NCBI RefSeq assembly: GCF_027409185.1
Contig: NC_084469.1
Coordinates: 37,451,293-37,515,292, forward strand
Length of the DNA: 64,000 bases
Source of the DNA: Cynocephalus volans
Taxonomy: Eukaryota; Chordata; Mammalia; Dermoptera; Cynocephalidae
Direction of reading: 5' to 3'
This document shows, in pieces, positions 1 to 16,976 of this stretch. Both the position numbers and the translations under genes were made by a program. The first letter of the stretch is position 1, and each line of letters opens with the position of its first letter. The notes beneath the pieces are model-generated. The model worked only from the letters and a program-made list of their open reading frames with translations. It was not told the DNA's origin and did no database searches.

Positions 1-1556
<1,556 letters not shown>

Positions 1557-1633
1557 CTAAGATGAAAGAAATTATATTTTGGGATGATGGTCAAGGACTT
1601 GCTAATCGCTCTTTCCTCTACATCATTGCTTCT

Positions 1634-1806
1634 CCAACTTTGGCATGTGTAAGAATCACCAGAAGGGCTTGTTAAAACACTGATTCCTGGACCCCACCTC
1701 CAGAGATTCAGATTCAGAAGATCTGGAATGGGGTCCCCGAATTTGCGTTTTTAACAAGTTCACAAGAGATGCTGTTGATGCAAGTCCAAGGACCATCCTT
1801 TGAGAA
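1634..1806 (+). repeat. MER5A (hAT-Charlie MITE) in intron 21
   Basis: Contains the MER5A diagnostics AAGAATCACC, GGCTTGTTAAAACAC, CCCACCTCCAGA and a CTTTGAGAAATTCTG end. A non-autonomous DNA transposon fossil. The rest of this intron (1,444-2,791) shows nothing recognisable. Confidence 0.85.
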
Positions 1807-2727
1807 ATTCTGCTCTACACCAGCGCTTCTCAAATGTTCCTAGCAAAATAACACTAAGGGCAGTGAAGGGTGAACATGACCCTTGAGGGATGTGGGGCAT
1901 GAGACTGAAAAAAAACTCAGGATTTCCTTGAAAATCTCAGGTTTTGTATTGTAATGTGTTTTGTATTCTACTCTGTAATACCACATTTGTTTTAGTCTAA
2001 ATTATTTTTAAAAATTAATTACCCTCACATATAGGTAATTATTTACTCAAATATATACATAGTGGGTCATGACCATACTTTATTATTTTTAGTGGAATAG
2101 AATACAATAGAAAATATTGGCATAATAAAAATTTGATTCACATAAATCATTTATATATTTACACATACATGTATGTGTGGATGAACAGGTGGTAATGTAA
2201 AATGCATTTCTCACTATGGAGAAATAGTCCTGGTCATATGTATCCTGCAGTTTGAGACACCTGGCTCTAAGGTCTTTGAACTCTGTCACTGTATCAAATT
2301 AGATCACCCAAAAGCTACATACCTTGGTGACATTGTATTAACTTACTTCAAAAAATCTTTCACAGATAAATACCCTTGATATTTTAAATCATGATAGTTT
2401 AATAATAGAAATAACCATATAGAAGTTGTTTCTGCATCCTGTGTAAAACCTCTGTTGAAAATACTGTCTGCTATTCAGTTCAATGTCCCTTATTTAATGA
2501 TCTATCCAATAAATTCATATTAGAACCAAGCGTAAGGCAAAAGTTTGTTTCTGCTTACTCACTGGTAATACATTTTATGCTTCTCAATTGTTTACCCAAA
2601 TATTGAGAATATATTCCATGGCGATGATCCCAATCTTAAGTTTTCTGGTACCTGTGTATCTCCACTTTATTATAGGACTCTTATTCATTTCTTCTTACTT
2701 TGGTGTCCTTATCACAGCTGAGTTTTA

Positions 2728-2928
<201 letters not shown>

Positions 2929-2931
2929 CTA

Positions 2932-3195
<264 letters not shown>

Positions 3196-3849
3196 CTAAA
3201 TATTAAATAATTCATTTAAAAAATCAGAGCTTTCAAGGTAAATTATTATTCTTTGTTCACAGGGAGGACATTATTTACATGGATGGTTAATGTATTGGCT
3301 ACCAAATTTTGCTCCAGTTTACCTTCCCTCACAGTTGCAGCTTTCCTTTCTGCCTCATCAAACACTGTTCTCGGATAGGATTCTATAATCTTGTTCACAT
3401 CTAGGTGTAGATAACCAATAAAATGTAATGTGTTATCCTTGCTAGATGCATTTGCTTTTTAAGGTCCTGAGTTTGAGAAAGCTACTTTTTATTAAGGAAT
3501 TGTCTAGAAGGTACACTTTAGGTATGGGGAACTGTCCTAATCACCTAAAATCAAACTAAAGGGTGCTTTTGTCTTGAGCACTGAAGTTCTCTGTCAACTC
3601 CACTTGATCCAGACTTAGGAGAGACTAGCTCCCTGTGGCTGCCACCCAGATCCTTGTCCCCTCAGCTTCTTCTTTGATTCTCCAGATGGGCTTGTCCAGG
3701 GAAGCGAAAAAGGATCTCAGAAGCTGTTATTGTGACATATCCCCTACATGGGACATATAAACTGGGAGACACTGGGAAACTAATGTGTGAAAGAAGAAGA
3801 TGAAGATAGAAGGAAGTGGCAGAAAATGACTTATTTGTAGCTATACATA

Positions 3850-4030
3850 ATAGGAGAGTTCATAACTCAGCCGCTTATTAACTGTGTGACTTTGGACAAG
3901 TAACTTAATCTCCCTGAGCCTCGGCTTATTCATCTGTAAAATGAGGTAATGATAGTATTTACCTCTAGTAGGTTTTTGTGAGGATTAAATAAAACAATTC
4001 AAATATATTAAGCACTCAAATATGGTAAGT
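3850..4030 (+). repeat. MIR SINE in intron 19
   Basis: Typical MIR core: TTAACTGTGTGACTTTGGAC, CATCTGTAAAATGAGG, TGTGAGGATTAAATAAA and AAGCACTCAAATATGG. Ancient tRNA-derived SINE shared by mammals. The remainder of intron 19 (3,140-4,269) is unremarkable. Confidence 0.9.
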
Positions 4031-4241
4031 CTCATAATTATCAATGTTAATGTGTACATCTATGAGTTAAGCCAGGAGCTTGGTAAAGCCAATGAAAATT
4101 CTGCACAGTGCTTACAATGTAGCATACTCATATTTTAGAAGTGTTTTACTCCTTTTTTGTGCCAAGTTAAAAATAACAAATAGAGGCATAATTTTTGCTA
4201 AATTTTTTTGCTTGTATTAAGTTTGTTCATACTAAACTTTA

Positions 4242-4406
<165 letters not shown>

Positions 4407-4461
4407 TCACTGCAGTTATTAAAAAGGAGTTGGGGCAGTCATGCTTTGCACTTTCACTCTA

Positions 4462-5499
<1,038 letters not shown>

Positions 5500-6101
5500 T
5501 CAAATATAGTTTTGAATCATCAGGGCTACTTCTTGCCTATTTGCTGATTTCTGTGCCTATCAAATAGAGCATTTTCCCACCCTCCTGACCTCTCTGTTTG
5601 AGCTTGAATGAATCTTATTTTCAACTAAGCTTGCATCCACTTTTCTGTGATTCTTTTTCCATTGGGAAATGAAGTGACAGGCCTTCACCTTGCCATATAA
5701 AGATGGACTTTCCAATGTTAGGACACTGAGGCCCACACTAACTTCACAAATCATCAACAGAAGCTAGACATTTGTCACTACATTGTCTTAGATATCCTTA
5801 GATATGCAATATCCAGATATGCAAATTCCAGTGGAGGAAGAAGCAGGAGTAAAATTATAGAAGCCAAGGCTTTTCTTTGGTTAAGAGCTTGATAGTTCCT
5901 CTCCAATCCTTTGCAGTAGAGTCCCTGTCAGTAGTGGGGTGAGCCACAAATATATAATTACCATACAGCCTACCTACTCAATACTTGGAGGAACAAGGGG
6001 TTTGGCTTGCAACCCTTCTGCCAGGGCTATGAGGTCACCAGCCTCAATCTAATATCACTTTTCGTAATACCTAGAGAAAATGTTAAACTTTTTAGCATTA
6101 C

Positions 6102-6411
6102 CTGCTTCAGCAGTTTGAGCCCCAGAGAAGAGGTAAGCTAGAGTTTTCATTGAAGACTTCTGGTACAGCCCAACCACGGTCTCATTCAGGGGGTCCTTGT
6201 TCTTGTCAAGCCAGCCAGTGATGTTGTAGTCCACGGTGCCGGCGTAGTGAATCAGGGAGAAGTGGGCCTCAGCTTTGCCTTTGACCACCTTAGGCTTCTG
6301 GAAGTTGGCGGACTTTCCAAGATGCTGTTCATACAGCTTATTCTTGAAGGAGGTGTCTGTTGCCTTGGGGAACATACACTCTTCTTCCAGGATGGAGAAG
6401 ATGCCCATAGG
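6102..6411 (-). CDS. MYH2: MYH2 exon 16: lower 50K domain, residues 528-631
   Basis: 310 nt, the largest coding exon here; acceptor TTTTTAG, donor GTAATGC. Runs [20 protein letters not shown] through [40 protein letters not shown] to [10 protein letters not shown]. Includes the actin-contacting lower 50K surface and the beginning of loop 2. The [15 protein letters not shown] segment matches MYH2. Confidence 0.97.
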
Positions 6412-6470
6412 CTAAAAAGCAGACCACAACACAAAATGGTACTTCTATTTAAAATTTTTTTCTCTGTCTA

Positions 6471-6719
<249 letters not shown>

Positions 6720-7902
6720 CTAAATAAAGAGATGTGTTACTTCACTGTTAAGCAAATTGAGCATTTTTTATATAGGACTTTTAAAAAATATATGTTCAAT
6801 AACTTTTAGATTATAGATGTCAAAATCATTGCACTGAAGAGACTCCTTTAAAATCAAAAGTGAAAAGTGTGGGAAGTTTGAAGGTATGTGAAATCCACTG
6901 TTTTCCATGCTGTCATTTTATAGAAAATCCTAAGTCACTATTAATTCTCTTTTCCTGCATTTGCATAGGTTTACTCAGGTATTTTCCTGAGTTCTACTTA
7001 ATCGTCCCATGTGTATTCCCACTATCTTCTTCATTTTCCAGAGAGTTGAAAGTTGTCTGTTGACGCATGTAAGGGCCAACTTGTGACCCATGAGACTCTG
7101 GCTGGTAAGGAGTCTGTACTGCAAGGAAGTCACCATGGTCAGCATTTCAAGTGAGAAACAATTGCCACCTGTGCTATTCTTTAATGTAAAAATTTTAAAA
7201 ACAAACAAATAAGATACCAAATATTACATACCGTATGATAACACACACTTGTATTTTTTTTAAAAATCACGAAAATGTTAACTAACTACATATATGTAGT
7301 GGAATTAAATGGAATCTTTTTCCTTGCCGTTTTCTATCTTCTGCAATGCCCAAGTTTTGATTTTATAATTAGAAAGAAAAAGATAAACTTCGTAAGCACT
7401 GTAAGCAGGAAAAATGTATTTCTTAATCAACTATGAAATTTGATTCCATGGTATCACACTAATGAGCCTTAAAAGTTAATTGAGTTTATTAATGCTGACT
7501 CTAAATTATTAACATTTTCTCAGCTCTCATTATCTGCCTAAATATTTCTGAATAATTTATACACCATATATTCAAAGCATATTATATGTTGCACAGGTTT
7601 ACTTTGATATTTTTATGTCAACTTCGTTTGTGGAATTTTTTAGCCTCCCCCGACCCAAACTGCACCAAGCTAAATTCATAACTCCTATTGGATCACATAG
7701 CAAGTTGAAAAGTCCTCATTAAGTGCATTGTTTCTCATAGAAGTGGAATTGCCACCACAATAAGTGATTAGTAGCTGCCCAGTTTCTCTCTTTTAAATCT
7801 TAACATAATTTCAATAGTGATAAGAAAAGGTTATAATACCGTCAAATTCCTGCTTATTGATATTTCTATGCCTTACTGTAAAATCCTCTCACCAAGCAGC
7901 TA

Positions 7903-8324
<422 letters not shown>

Positions 8325-8617
8325 TTAAAAAATATTTTTTAAGCGACATGTATTTTGTGCAGTGTTTCAATATATCTTTCTGAGTACTCTTGCCCATTTT
8401 TTTCACTAAGTTCAAGACCTTGATCATGGGTAGCTTGCCCAAAAGAACTTCAGAAATTATAGGAAATATCTAATGCCCATGCTTCCCGAAGTATGTTATT
8501 TAAGTATACTTTATAACTTAGTTTTTAAAAGTGAATTTGTCTTCCTTAGGAAATATCATGGATAAGAAGTTAAGAATGTGATTTTTCAAACAAACGTGAA
8601 ATCAAGTGGATGACTCA

Positions 8618-8767
<150 letters not shown>

Positions 8768-9196
8768 TCAATATAACCAATAGGATAACTGTTAGGCTAC
8801 GATATCCACACTCTTGCTGTCAATACATCACGATCTCATTCCTGACTTGGTCAAACTGAGGAAGCTTCCACTACTAATGGGGGCCGAGGAACCCCTTAGA
8901 TTAGGTGCATAGAGACTTGGTCAACCAAAGGCTAGCACAGAGCATTAGAATTATAGGCACAAACCCTCTGAAGATTCATAAAGTAAACTTAAAGTAGAGA
9001 ACAAGGATAGTAATCTTAAGGAACTTGTTATTTTGAGAGGTGACATGGATCTAATGCAAGTAGATCTAAAAAAAAAAATGGTATAAATGAATTCAGAAAT
9101 GATAGATCTTTAAAGACTATTAAGGTAAAGTAAAATGTAGGGGCACATCCTAATCTTTTCATTTGACTCCAGGGGGAACATCCATGCTCGTCCTTG

Positions 9197-9224
9197 AATA
9201 TATATATATATATATATATATATT
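9197..9224. repeat. (TA)n microsatellite in intron 11
   Basis: About 12 TA units in a row. Likely polymorphic in length. Confidence 0.95.
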
Positions 9225-9294
9225 TATCTTCCCTTGCTACTTTTACTAGAGACTGAATATTTATCTTGATGGACCATTGCTCTGACCCACCTTA

Positions 9295-9489
<195 letters not shown>

Positions 9490-9689
9490 CTAGACAAATT
9501 CTCAGGCACTATATGATGCTTGGTTGAAAGATGATTGATGGGCACTGAGGGGACATTTAAAGGATATTTAGTACAACCTCAAACACCTTCAAGTTGGTGT
9601 CATGGTGTCTTTTATCATTTCCTATTTTCAGAAAACCACTATAATCTAAAGGAGATAATCATATAATGGGAAAAGTTGTATCTATAAGG

Positions 9690-10090
9690 ATAATCATTAA
9701 AGTGTTGCATATATAAAATACAGAATTGGAAACAATCTAAATATCCTTAAAGGGAGTATGGTGAAGTAAATTATGCTTATCTCTAGAATGGACTGCTATG
9801 CAACCATTAGAAATAATGATGTAAAGCTATATTTATTGACATGGAAAAAGCTGTAATATATTATTGCTCAGTGAAAAAGTGGATTGCAGAAAAGCATGTA
9901 AATATGATTTCAGTCATGTAAGTTGTATGAAGTATCTATATTTAAAAATACATGTATAGAAAATGCCTAGAATGATATTCATCCAAATGTTCATGATGGT
10001 TATTTCAGAGCAGCAAAAATTGGAAGTGTTATTTTCAGTTTTCCTTTTGCTTTCTTTTGAATTGTTCTAATGGACATATTGTTACCAAAC
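9690..10090 (+). mobile_element. Old L1 3' fragment in intron 10
   Basis: Degenerate L1 ORF2/3' end wording (GAATGGACTGCTATGCAACC, TATTGACATGGAAAAAGC, CAGTCATGTAAGTTG). No intact frame. Confidence 0.6.
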
Positions 10091-10152
10091 TAACAAAGCT
10101 ATTTTTAAAAATAAAATGATATAAGCTGACAAAATTCAGTTATAGAATACTA

Positions 10153-10356
<204 letters not shown>

Positions 10357-10439
10357 TCATGTGACATGTAAATTTGATTTTTGGACAATCATATAGGTCA
10401 TAAGAAAGATATGATTTTAAAGGATATCTGAGCACTTAC

Positions 10440-10503
10440 ATGTTTCAATATCAGCAGAGGCCAGTTTTCCTGTAGTGCCAAAGTGGATTCTGATGAATTT
10501 GCC
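10440..10503 (-). CDS. MYH2: MYH2 exon 9: residues 246-267 (split)
   Basis: 64 nt between acceptor TTTCAAG and donor GTAAGTGC. Encodes [20 protein letters not shown] and T, the strands after switch I. Ends with one base of codon 267 (Tyr). Confidence 0.97.
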
Positions 10504-10963
10504 CTTGAAAGAAAAACTAATATTGCTAACTTGTTTTTAGATAACGTCAAATACAAGTGTTTTGATGCTTTAGTATTAAGTCAATTCAGAGGCTATTTGT
10601 ATCATGTAGAAAAAGGTGTATCTACTATTTTGCAGGTAAAAAAGTATTTTATCTTTGATTTAAAAATTGTATGATAAGTATGTGAAGTAATGGACATGTC
10701 AATTGATCATTTCATAGTGTATGAATTTATCAAAACATCACATTATATTCCATAAATATATACAATTATTATTTGTCAATGAAAAATAAAATCTAAAAAG
10801 TTGTGAATAATTGTAGGTAATGAAAGATAAGAAAGAACTCAAGAAAAGGGTCACATGTCATTTAAAATGGGGCTTTGATCCATGTTATTCTTTGCTCAGA
10901 CAAAAAGGGAGGAACCACAGTGTAATATAATGTGGATGCAAAAAGATTCAGAGAATGTATTTA

Positions 10964-11137
<174 letters not shown>

Positions 11138-11209
11138 TCACATCTGGGGCTCCAGACTTCTGAGAGCCCTGACAAGAGTCTTGATTCTGACTCTGGCCAC
11201 AAGACCTAC

Positions 11210-11318
11210 CTGCGTTTTGCCAGGTTCTTCCTTCTTCTTTTCCCCAGTAACTGCAATTGTTGCAAAGTACTGGATGACACGCTTGGTGTTCACAGTCTTC
11301 CCTGCACCGGATTCTCCA
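11210..11318 (-). CDS. MYH2: MYH2 exon 7: P-loop and loop 1, residues 178-214
   Basis: 109 nt. The Walker A P-loop GESGAGKT (residues 179-186) is at 11,317-11,294, followed by [20 protein letters not shown]. The exon ends [10 protein letters not shown] in phase 0 at donor GTAGGTC. Loop 1 (the ATP-gate 25/50K loop) appears two residues shorter than the KKKEEITSGKIQ I recall for human MYH2, an in-frame 6-nt difference; the reading frame is intact. Confidence 0.95.
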
Positions 11319-11401
11319 CTGTCAGACCAAAATTAAATCAGATGAAATCCCAAAGCTAGAAGCTATCACAGCCATGAAAAGTAAGCATGAAATCTACTTA
11401 C

Positions 11402-11429
11402 GTGATCAGGATTGACTGATTCTCCCGGT
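11402..11429 (-). CDS. MYH2: MYH2 exon 6: 28-nt micro-exon, residues 169-178
   Basis: Encodes DRENQSILIT between acceptor TTTTTTGTAG and donor GTAAGTAG. It leaves two bases of the threonine preceding the P-loop. The 28-nt length is the hallmark micro-exon of sarcomeric MYH genes. Confidence 0.96.
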
Positions 11430-12284
11430 CTACAAAAAAGAAATTATAGACATTGATTATTGTTTTCTTATATATTTGTAAATGGTCAGTAAAGCAAAAT
11501 GGAATAAACTTAGTGTTTTTCAGTCTGGGCTTTGCAATCCTTAGGGATTGCCTAAGGCCCACCACCTTTCCAGTACCCCTTCTCTTATTCCCCACTGCCC
11601 CCCCAACTTTAGCACACGTGCACCCATTTAAACAGATCACTGCCACTTTTATCTGTTGTATATTCAAGCCTTCCAAGAAATATTTCTTTTGAGGAAAAAA
11701 TTCAATGGTGAGAGAAAATATTTGAAAGCCACAGTATGTGATGATCACATAAGCTGTACTTCCCTGAAGCATCAGACTTTTCTTTTTAATTCTCTACCAC
11801 TAAATAAATATCAAAAGTGGACTTGGCTCTTCAGTTGGGTTTAGATGACAATTTAGGTGAGTGATGTTTTTATTGCAGGTATATGAAGTAATAAAACATG
11901 GGCATTTTAATGTGTGTGAAGGAGTAAGTATAGTAAAGGTGGTAGCTTTGGAAGTACTCATAGCTTCAGTTATATCTTAGTTCATTTTGATATTTTACTG
12001 TCTCTGAAGAGGAATTCTCTAAGCCCTTTCCCAAGGTGTCACAAAGACCTTATATTGGTCTAGCTGAGAGAACACCGTAGTAAGCAGAGTCATGGTATAA
12101 CACTCAATACCAGCAATACCATAAAATCTGGAGACTTTTTAGGTCAGTTCTGGGCAAAGGGCACAGCATTTGTGCCATCCTTAATACAGAGAGACCATTC
12201 ATTGGTCACAATTTTTGATGTTGAAGATAAAACCACAGAGACAAATTTTACTCTTCTGTGTTTTGGCTTGTAGTAATGGAGACC

Positions 12285-12345
12285 CAGTTTGTATGTGTGA
12301 TTGTGTGTGTATGAGTGTGCATGTATGTGTGTTCATACATACAGA
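12285..12345. repeat. Imperfect (TG)n tract in intron 5
   Basis: TGTG-rich run interrupted by A and C. The rest of intron 5 (11,430-12,646) has nothing recognisable. Confidence 0.7.
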
Positions 12346-12617
12346 TATATTTGTATTTTTGCTCAACATTATTTGAGTTTCTGAGTCACACAAAAGAAAA
12401 TTGTCTAACTACGGTCAACCTCTGTTGACTTTTAAAAGTTTAAGAGATCATTAACAATTATGTAATATTAGGGATTGCAAATCATTTTTTACATTCTGTC
12501 CTTCCTAGACCTTCTCCCTCACAAATTCACCAGCCTCAACTAAAGGCGATCATCTCAAAGAGTGTGTCGAGTTTGGTTAGAGTCCCTTTTTTCTATGGCT
12601 CTGCTCTAAAAAGGTTA

Positions 12618-12848
<231 letters not shown>

Positions 12849-12914
12849 TTATTTGTGCAATTCACTTATTCATTGAATTTTAACAAAAAGGAGCACTTTA
12901 AGTGAATACAGACA

Positions 12915-13372
12915 GCCCTGACTTAGCTGGTTCGACTTATTTTTCAATTGTATGATGGTACAAAAGTGATATGCATTGAGTAGAAACTGTACTTCAAATT
13001 TTGAATTTTGACCTTTCCCCAGGCTAGCGATATGTGATATTACCTCATTTGAAATTCTGGGCAGGAGTGAGCCGCAGCTGTCTGTCAGCCACACAATCAT
13101 GAGAGCAAGCAACTGATACTGAACTCTATAATGTACTGTAATCATTAAATTACATGAGATATTCAGTGCTTTATTATCAAATAGGCTTTGTTTTAGATGG
13201 TTTTTCCCAACCGTAGGCTAATGTAGGTGTTCTGAGCACATTTAAGGTAGGCTAGGCTAAACTATGATGTTCGGTCAGTTAGGTGTATTAAATGCATTTT
13301 AAAGATATTTCCAGCTTTCAGTGGGTTTATCAGGATGTAACCCCATCGTAAGTCAAGGAGCATCAGTATTCT
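12915..13372 (+). mobile_element. DNA-transposon fossil (Tigger/MER type) in intron 4
   Basis: The segment resembles a common mammalian DNA element with GCTGGTTCGACTTATTTTTC at one side, AAGGTAGGCTAGGCTAAACT internally and GGATGTAACCCCATCGTAAG at the other. The two ends are loosely inverted (TTCGACTTA versus TAAGTC). No coding frame survives. The family name is uncertain. Confidence 0.6.
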
Positions 13373-13639
13373 ACATTTCTTCAAGGAATCAGCATGAAAA
13401 CTAGTTGACAGTTTCAACAATATGATAGCAAAATCCTTGAGGGAAGGAACCACAATTCATATTTCTTATTACTTCCCTTGGAGCTTCTTGTAACAGTGAT
13501 TTTTACATAGCAGGAGCTCCAAAGGCATTTTTTGTTTGTTTGTTTGTTTTAATGTGTATTGTGAGACATTTTATTGTTTTAAGGAAACAGGCATATATTT
13601 CTTTTGCATCATTAAGATTAAAATTTATGAGAACATACA

Positions 13640-13840
13640 TTTGGATATCATCTAAGTGCCCAACAATAAGGGAATGTTTAGGTAAACTATGGAATTTATG
13701 ATGCAGGTATTTACAAAAGTAAACATGAAAGTGTGTAGCAGCATTGGGAAAATATTTGCAAAATATTTTTAAGTTATAAAGAAACAGAGCACAAAATGAT
13801 GTAAATGCATCATGATTACAAAAGAGGGATTTTAAAAATC
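13640..13840 (+). mobile_element. Old L1 fragment in intron 4
   Basis: Weak L1 3'-end similarity (AAGTGCCCAACAATAAGGGA, GTAAACTATGGAATTTATG). Heavily decayed. An L2-like piece may precede it near 13,435-13,530. Confidence 0.45.
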
Positions 13841-14311
13841 TTTGACAGCTGGTCTAGGACAGGTGCCAGTCACTTAGAAGAGATGATGACCATAAACACC
13901 AGATACACCTACATAGTTGTTACCCCGCTGAATATCAGCCCTTGCTAAACTATGCAAAAATATGAATATAACATAATAAATGCAATTCAGAATTATTTAG
14001 TGAATGTGTATTATGTGTCAGGTCTTTGCACGGCAGTAGGAATAAAACATAAATGAGATGTTGTCACAGTCTATATAGAATACAGTCATGTAAATGAATG
14101 ATCAAGGAAAAACATGGTTAGTGTTATTGTAGGGACAGAAACAATAGGACAGAACATCGAACTCTTCTTGGGAAAGTTGGAAAGGTTTCACTGAGGAGGT
14201 GGCATTCCAGATAGAAGGAACCAGAGCACTCAGATACAAATTATTATTTTGGAGGAGCAAAAATGACTGAAATTTGGTCTTTAAAATAATCCTTTTTAAG
14301 TGCTAAAACAT

Positions 14312-14463
14312 GGGCCGAGCCGGTGGCGCACTCGGGAGAGTGCGGCGCTGGGAGCACAGTGACGCTCCCGCCGCGGGTTCGGATCCTATATAGGAATGGC
14401 CGGTGCACTCACTGGCTGAGTACCGGTCACGAAAATGACAAAAAAAAAAAAAAAAAAAAAAAC
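14312..14463 (+). mobile_element. tRNA-derived SINE (colugo CYN-like), intron 4
   Basis: Starts GGGCCGAGCCGGTGGCGCAC with a box-A-like region, has a box-B-like GGGTTCGGATCC, then TATATAGGAATGGCCGGTGC and a poly-A tail. A 16-bp duplication, TTAAGTGYTAAAACAT, flanks it at 14,296-14,311 and 14,464-14,479 with one mismatch, showing L1-mediated insertion. It shares the subfamily of the copy at 52,338. It lies antisense to MYH2. Confidence 0.9.
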
Positions 14464-14830
14464 TTAAGTGTTAAAACATAAGTTTCTTTTTTCTCTCTGG
14501 ATGATTCTGTAGCTAGAAATGGGGAGGGAGAGGAGGAAGATGTAGGCCTGTGGTTGAGATACAAGCAGGAGCTGCTCAAATGTCTGTTCGAGGGATCTGT
14601 GGCAAACCCAGCCAACAGGATGATTGCCTTCTCTGGCTTTGGAGGAGAAGATGAGGATGAAATGCTGGCTTCTGGGCTATGCTTTACAATAGCAATAATG
14701 AAACTTATGCTGCTAGTGAAAGTAGAATGGGCCACTCCTTGTGACCCATGTATGCTACAGTGGAAGCAGTGGGCTGGTAGGGTACATAGAGATGACAATA
14801 AAGATCACTGGTGGGGGCGGGGGCACTCAC

Positions 14831-14974
14831 GTAGATCATCCAGGCTGCATAGCGCTCTTTGAGGTTATACAGCACAGCAGGCTCGTGCAGGTGAGTCATC
14901 ATGGCCATGTCCTCGATCTTGTCAAATTTGGGAGGGTTCATGGGGAAGATCTGATCATCCTTAACTGTCAGAGT
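14831..14974 (-). CDS. MYH2: MYH2 exon 4: residues 69-116
   Basis: 144 nt, phase 0 to 0, between acceptor TTTACCAG and donor GTGAGTGCC. It encodes [19 protein letters not shown] and [20 protein letters not shown], the end of the SH3-like domain and the first motor helices. The length matches the standard skeletal MYH exon. Confidence 0.97.
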
Positions 14975-15068
14975 CTGGTAAACAGGAAAGATAATGGTTT
15001 ATGTCAATTTTGTTACCAAACAAAAAAAGAATCAGTAAAACGTGGCAGGCTCCTGGGACTCTACTCAC

Positions 15069-15292
15069 TGCTCCCGCTTCAGTCTTCACTGTCACTTTCC
15101 CTGCTTCTTTGCTCTGGACAGTCCCTTTGACAAAGGATTCCTTGGGCTCCACCACAAAGACAGAAGTCTTGGCATCAAAGGGCCTATTCTGGGCCTCAAT
15201 GCGCTCCTTTTCAGACTTTCGGAGGTAAGGAGCAGCCTCCCCAAAAACAGCCATGTCGGCATCAGAACTCATGGCTGCTGAACTCAGAGGTC
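15069..15292 (-). CDS. MYH2: MYH2 exon 3: start codon, residues 1-68
   Basis: Twenty UTR bases follow acceptor CTCTAG; the ATG is at 15,272-15,270, followed by 204 coding nt ending in phase 0 at donor GTGAGTAG. It encodes [20 protein letters not shown] and the SH3-like N-terminal subdomain ([20 protein letters not shown]). The start is fixed by the conserved MSSD opening of skeletal MYH proteins. The coding part alone is 15,069-15,272. Confidence 0.96.
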
Positions 15293-16713
15293 CTAGAGGA
15301 GATAAAACATTTCAGACTAGGAGAGTCTGAACTGCCAGGTATACCAATAAATCTTTATATTGATTATATTTCACGGGCCCAGTTAAGTAAGTCTGCTGTA
15401 CACCATACTATGGTTATTGAAACAGAGTCTCAAGAACTTAAATGCTCAGGTGATCACAATACTGTATTCAGGGCTTTACATTCATTACCTTCTTTCATCC
15501 TCCAAGACTCATATTCTAATCAGGAAACTGGGTTACAGTCTCAGCACTGCTGCCAAGTAGCTTGTGGCCTCGGTAAGACACGTGTATTTTTGAGCCTCAG
15601 TGTCTCCATCTCTCAAATGGGATTATAATATCTGCCTTACTTAATTCACAACACATGAGATATCGTGAAGACAGTTTGAAAAAAAAATGATGACTGAGAA
15701 AGTAATTGGAAATAGTTCAGGCTGCCATATATATATATAATGTCACTTATTATAATGTCACAAAATTCCATGTCTTGCCATGTAATGCAAAAGAAGTTTA
15801 TTTCCTCATTTAGATGTTCTGCTAGATTTGCTCAAGTTCAGTCGTTTTGGGAAGATTACAATTATGTTTACCTTTTTTTTTCTTTAATTTGGGTGCTTAG
15901 TAGAGTTTCTCTAACATTATTTCTTTGCATATCAAATCCAGTTAACCAGCTTAATCCAGTTAAACTAATTGAGGATAATAAACCCATAGCAAACCTATCC
16001 TCATTCTTCTACATTGAAGGGTTCCTGTCACTATTCCAAATTTCTTTTTGAAGAATGCAGGGCCCAGTTCCTCCATTCTATGTTATCTGTGATTGCCAGT
16101 GGTATCAGTAGAATGAAAAGTTTGGCAAAGAATGCTACTGCAGTCACTACATGATGAAACTCATTTTCATCAGCTCTCCCAGTCTCTCTCTCTTTAGAAA
16201 CGCGGTGTGTAGTAGTAGGGCAGATTAATACTTTTATTATATACAACAAAAATTCCACCTGTTTTTGTTTTATACAGCACTCAGCCTTGTGGAAGGTGAC
16301 ATTTTACAAAGGCATTACGTAGTTTAAATGAAGTTTGTCCTAGGTACTTTCTTTCTTACTTGTTGGATATTATGTTAATTAAATGAATTCTAGTAGCAGG
16401 ATACATTTTTGTCAAATTTGAGATTTTTAACAAAGGAATCTGAGTGCAGATTTTTTTTTTCCTGCAGAGACAAAATAGTATTCTATTAAAAACTGTTCTC
16501 TTATTCATATATCACCCCACCGATGCTGGAGTGATGTGTGCATTGTTCCAAAGGGAAAGTCCTTCCTCTCTCCCTCTCCAGCCCCTTTCCTGAAGAACAG
16601 TTGTTAGAGGATATTTACTGAGACAAGCACTTTCTTAAAGGTTGCTAAGTTACACAAATCCATCCCAGAGGCTCTCGTATTCTCCTCCAGGGACTGGTTA
16701 GTCCAAATCTTAC
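15293..16713 (-). other. MYH2 intron 2, with a MIR-like relic at about 15,525-15,690
   Basis: Intron between 5' UTR exon 2 and the ATG exon. A plus-strand MIR-like piece (TTTTTGAGCCTCAGTGTCTC, CTCAAATGGGATTATAATAT) is present. Otherwise there is no feature I can name. Confidence 0.65.
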
Positions 16714-16756
16714 CTTGTTAGCAAGGGAGAAGATGTACCCTGGAAGTGAGACAGTT
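16714..16756 (-). other. MYH2: MYH2 exon 2 (5' UTR)
   Basis: 43-nt non-coding exon preceded by a pyrimidine-rich acceptor ending TTTTAACAG and followed by donor GTAAGATTTG. It starts AACTGTCTCACTTCC and ends GCTAACAAG. Sarcomeric MYH genes characteristically carry two small 5' UTR exons before the ATG exon, and this fits the second one. Confidence 0.8.
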
Positions 16757-16976
16757 CTGTTAAAAGAAAGGGGAAAAGAACTTGATTAGTCAACCAAAAA
16801 GAGGGGAAGAAAATCCCATTTGCTGCATTACTTGTTATTGTAAGCGGAAGACAACAAAATTCATAGATGTAAAATGTGCGGTACCAGAAGGAACAGTAGC
16901 AGAATAAGCAGCTGCAGCTGACACTGGGCTGTGTGGCCAGTGTCCCTCTTGAAAGACCCGTCTTGTTCCCACTTAC

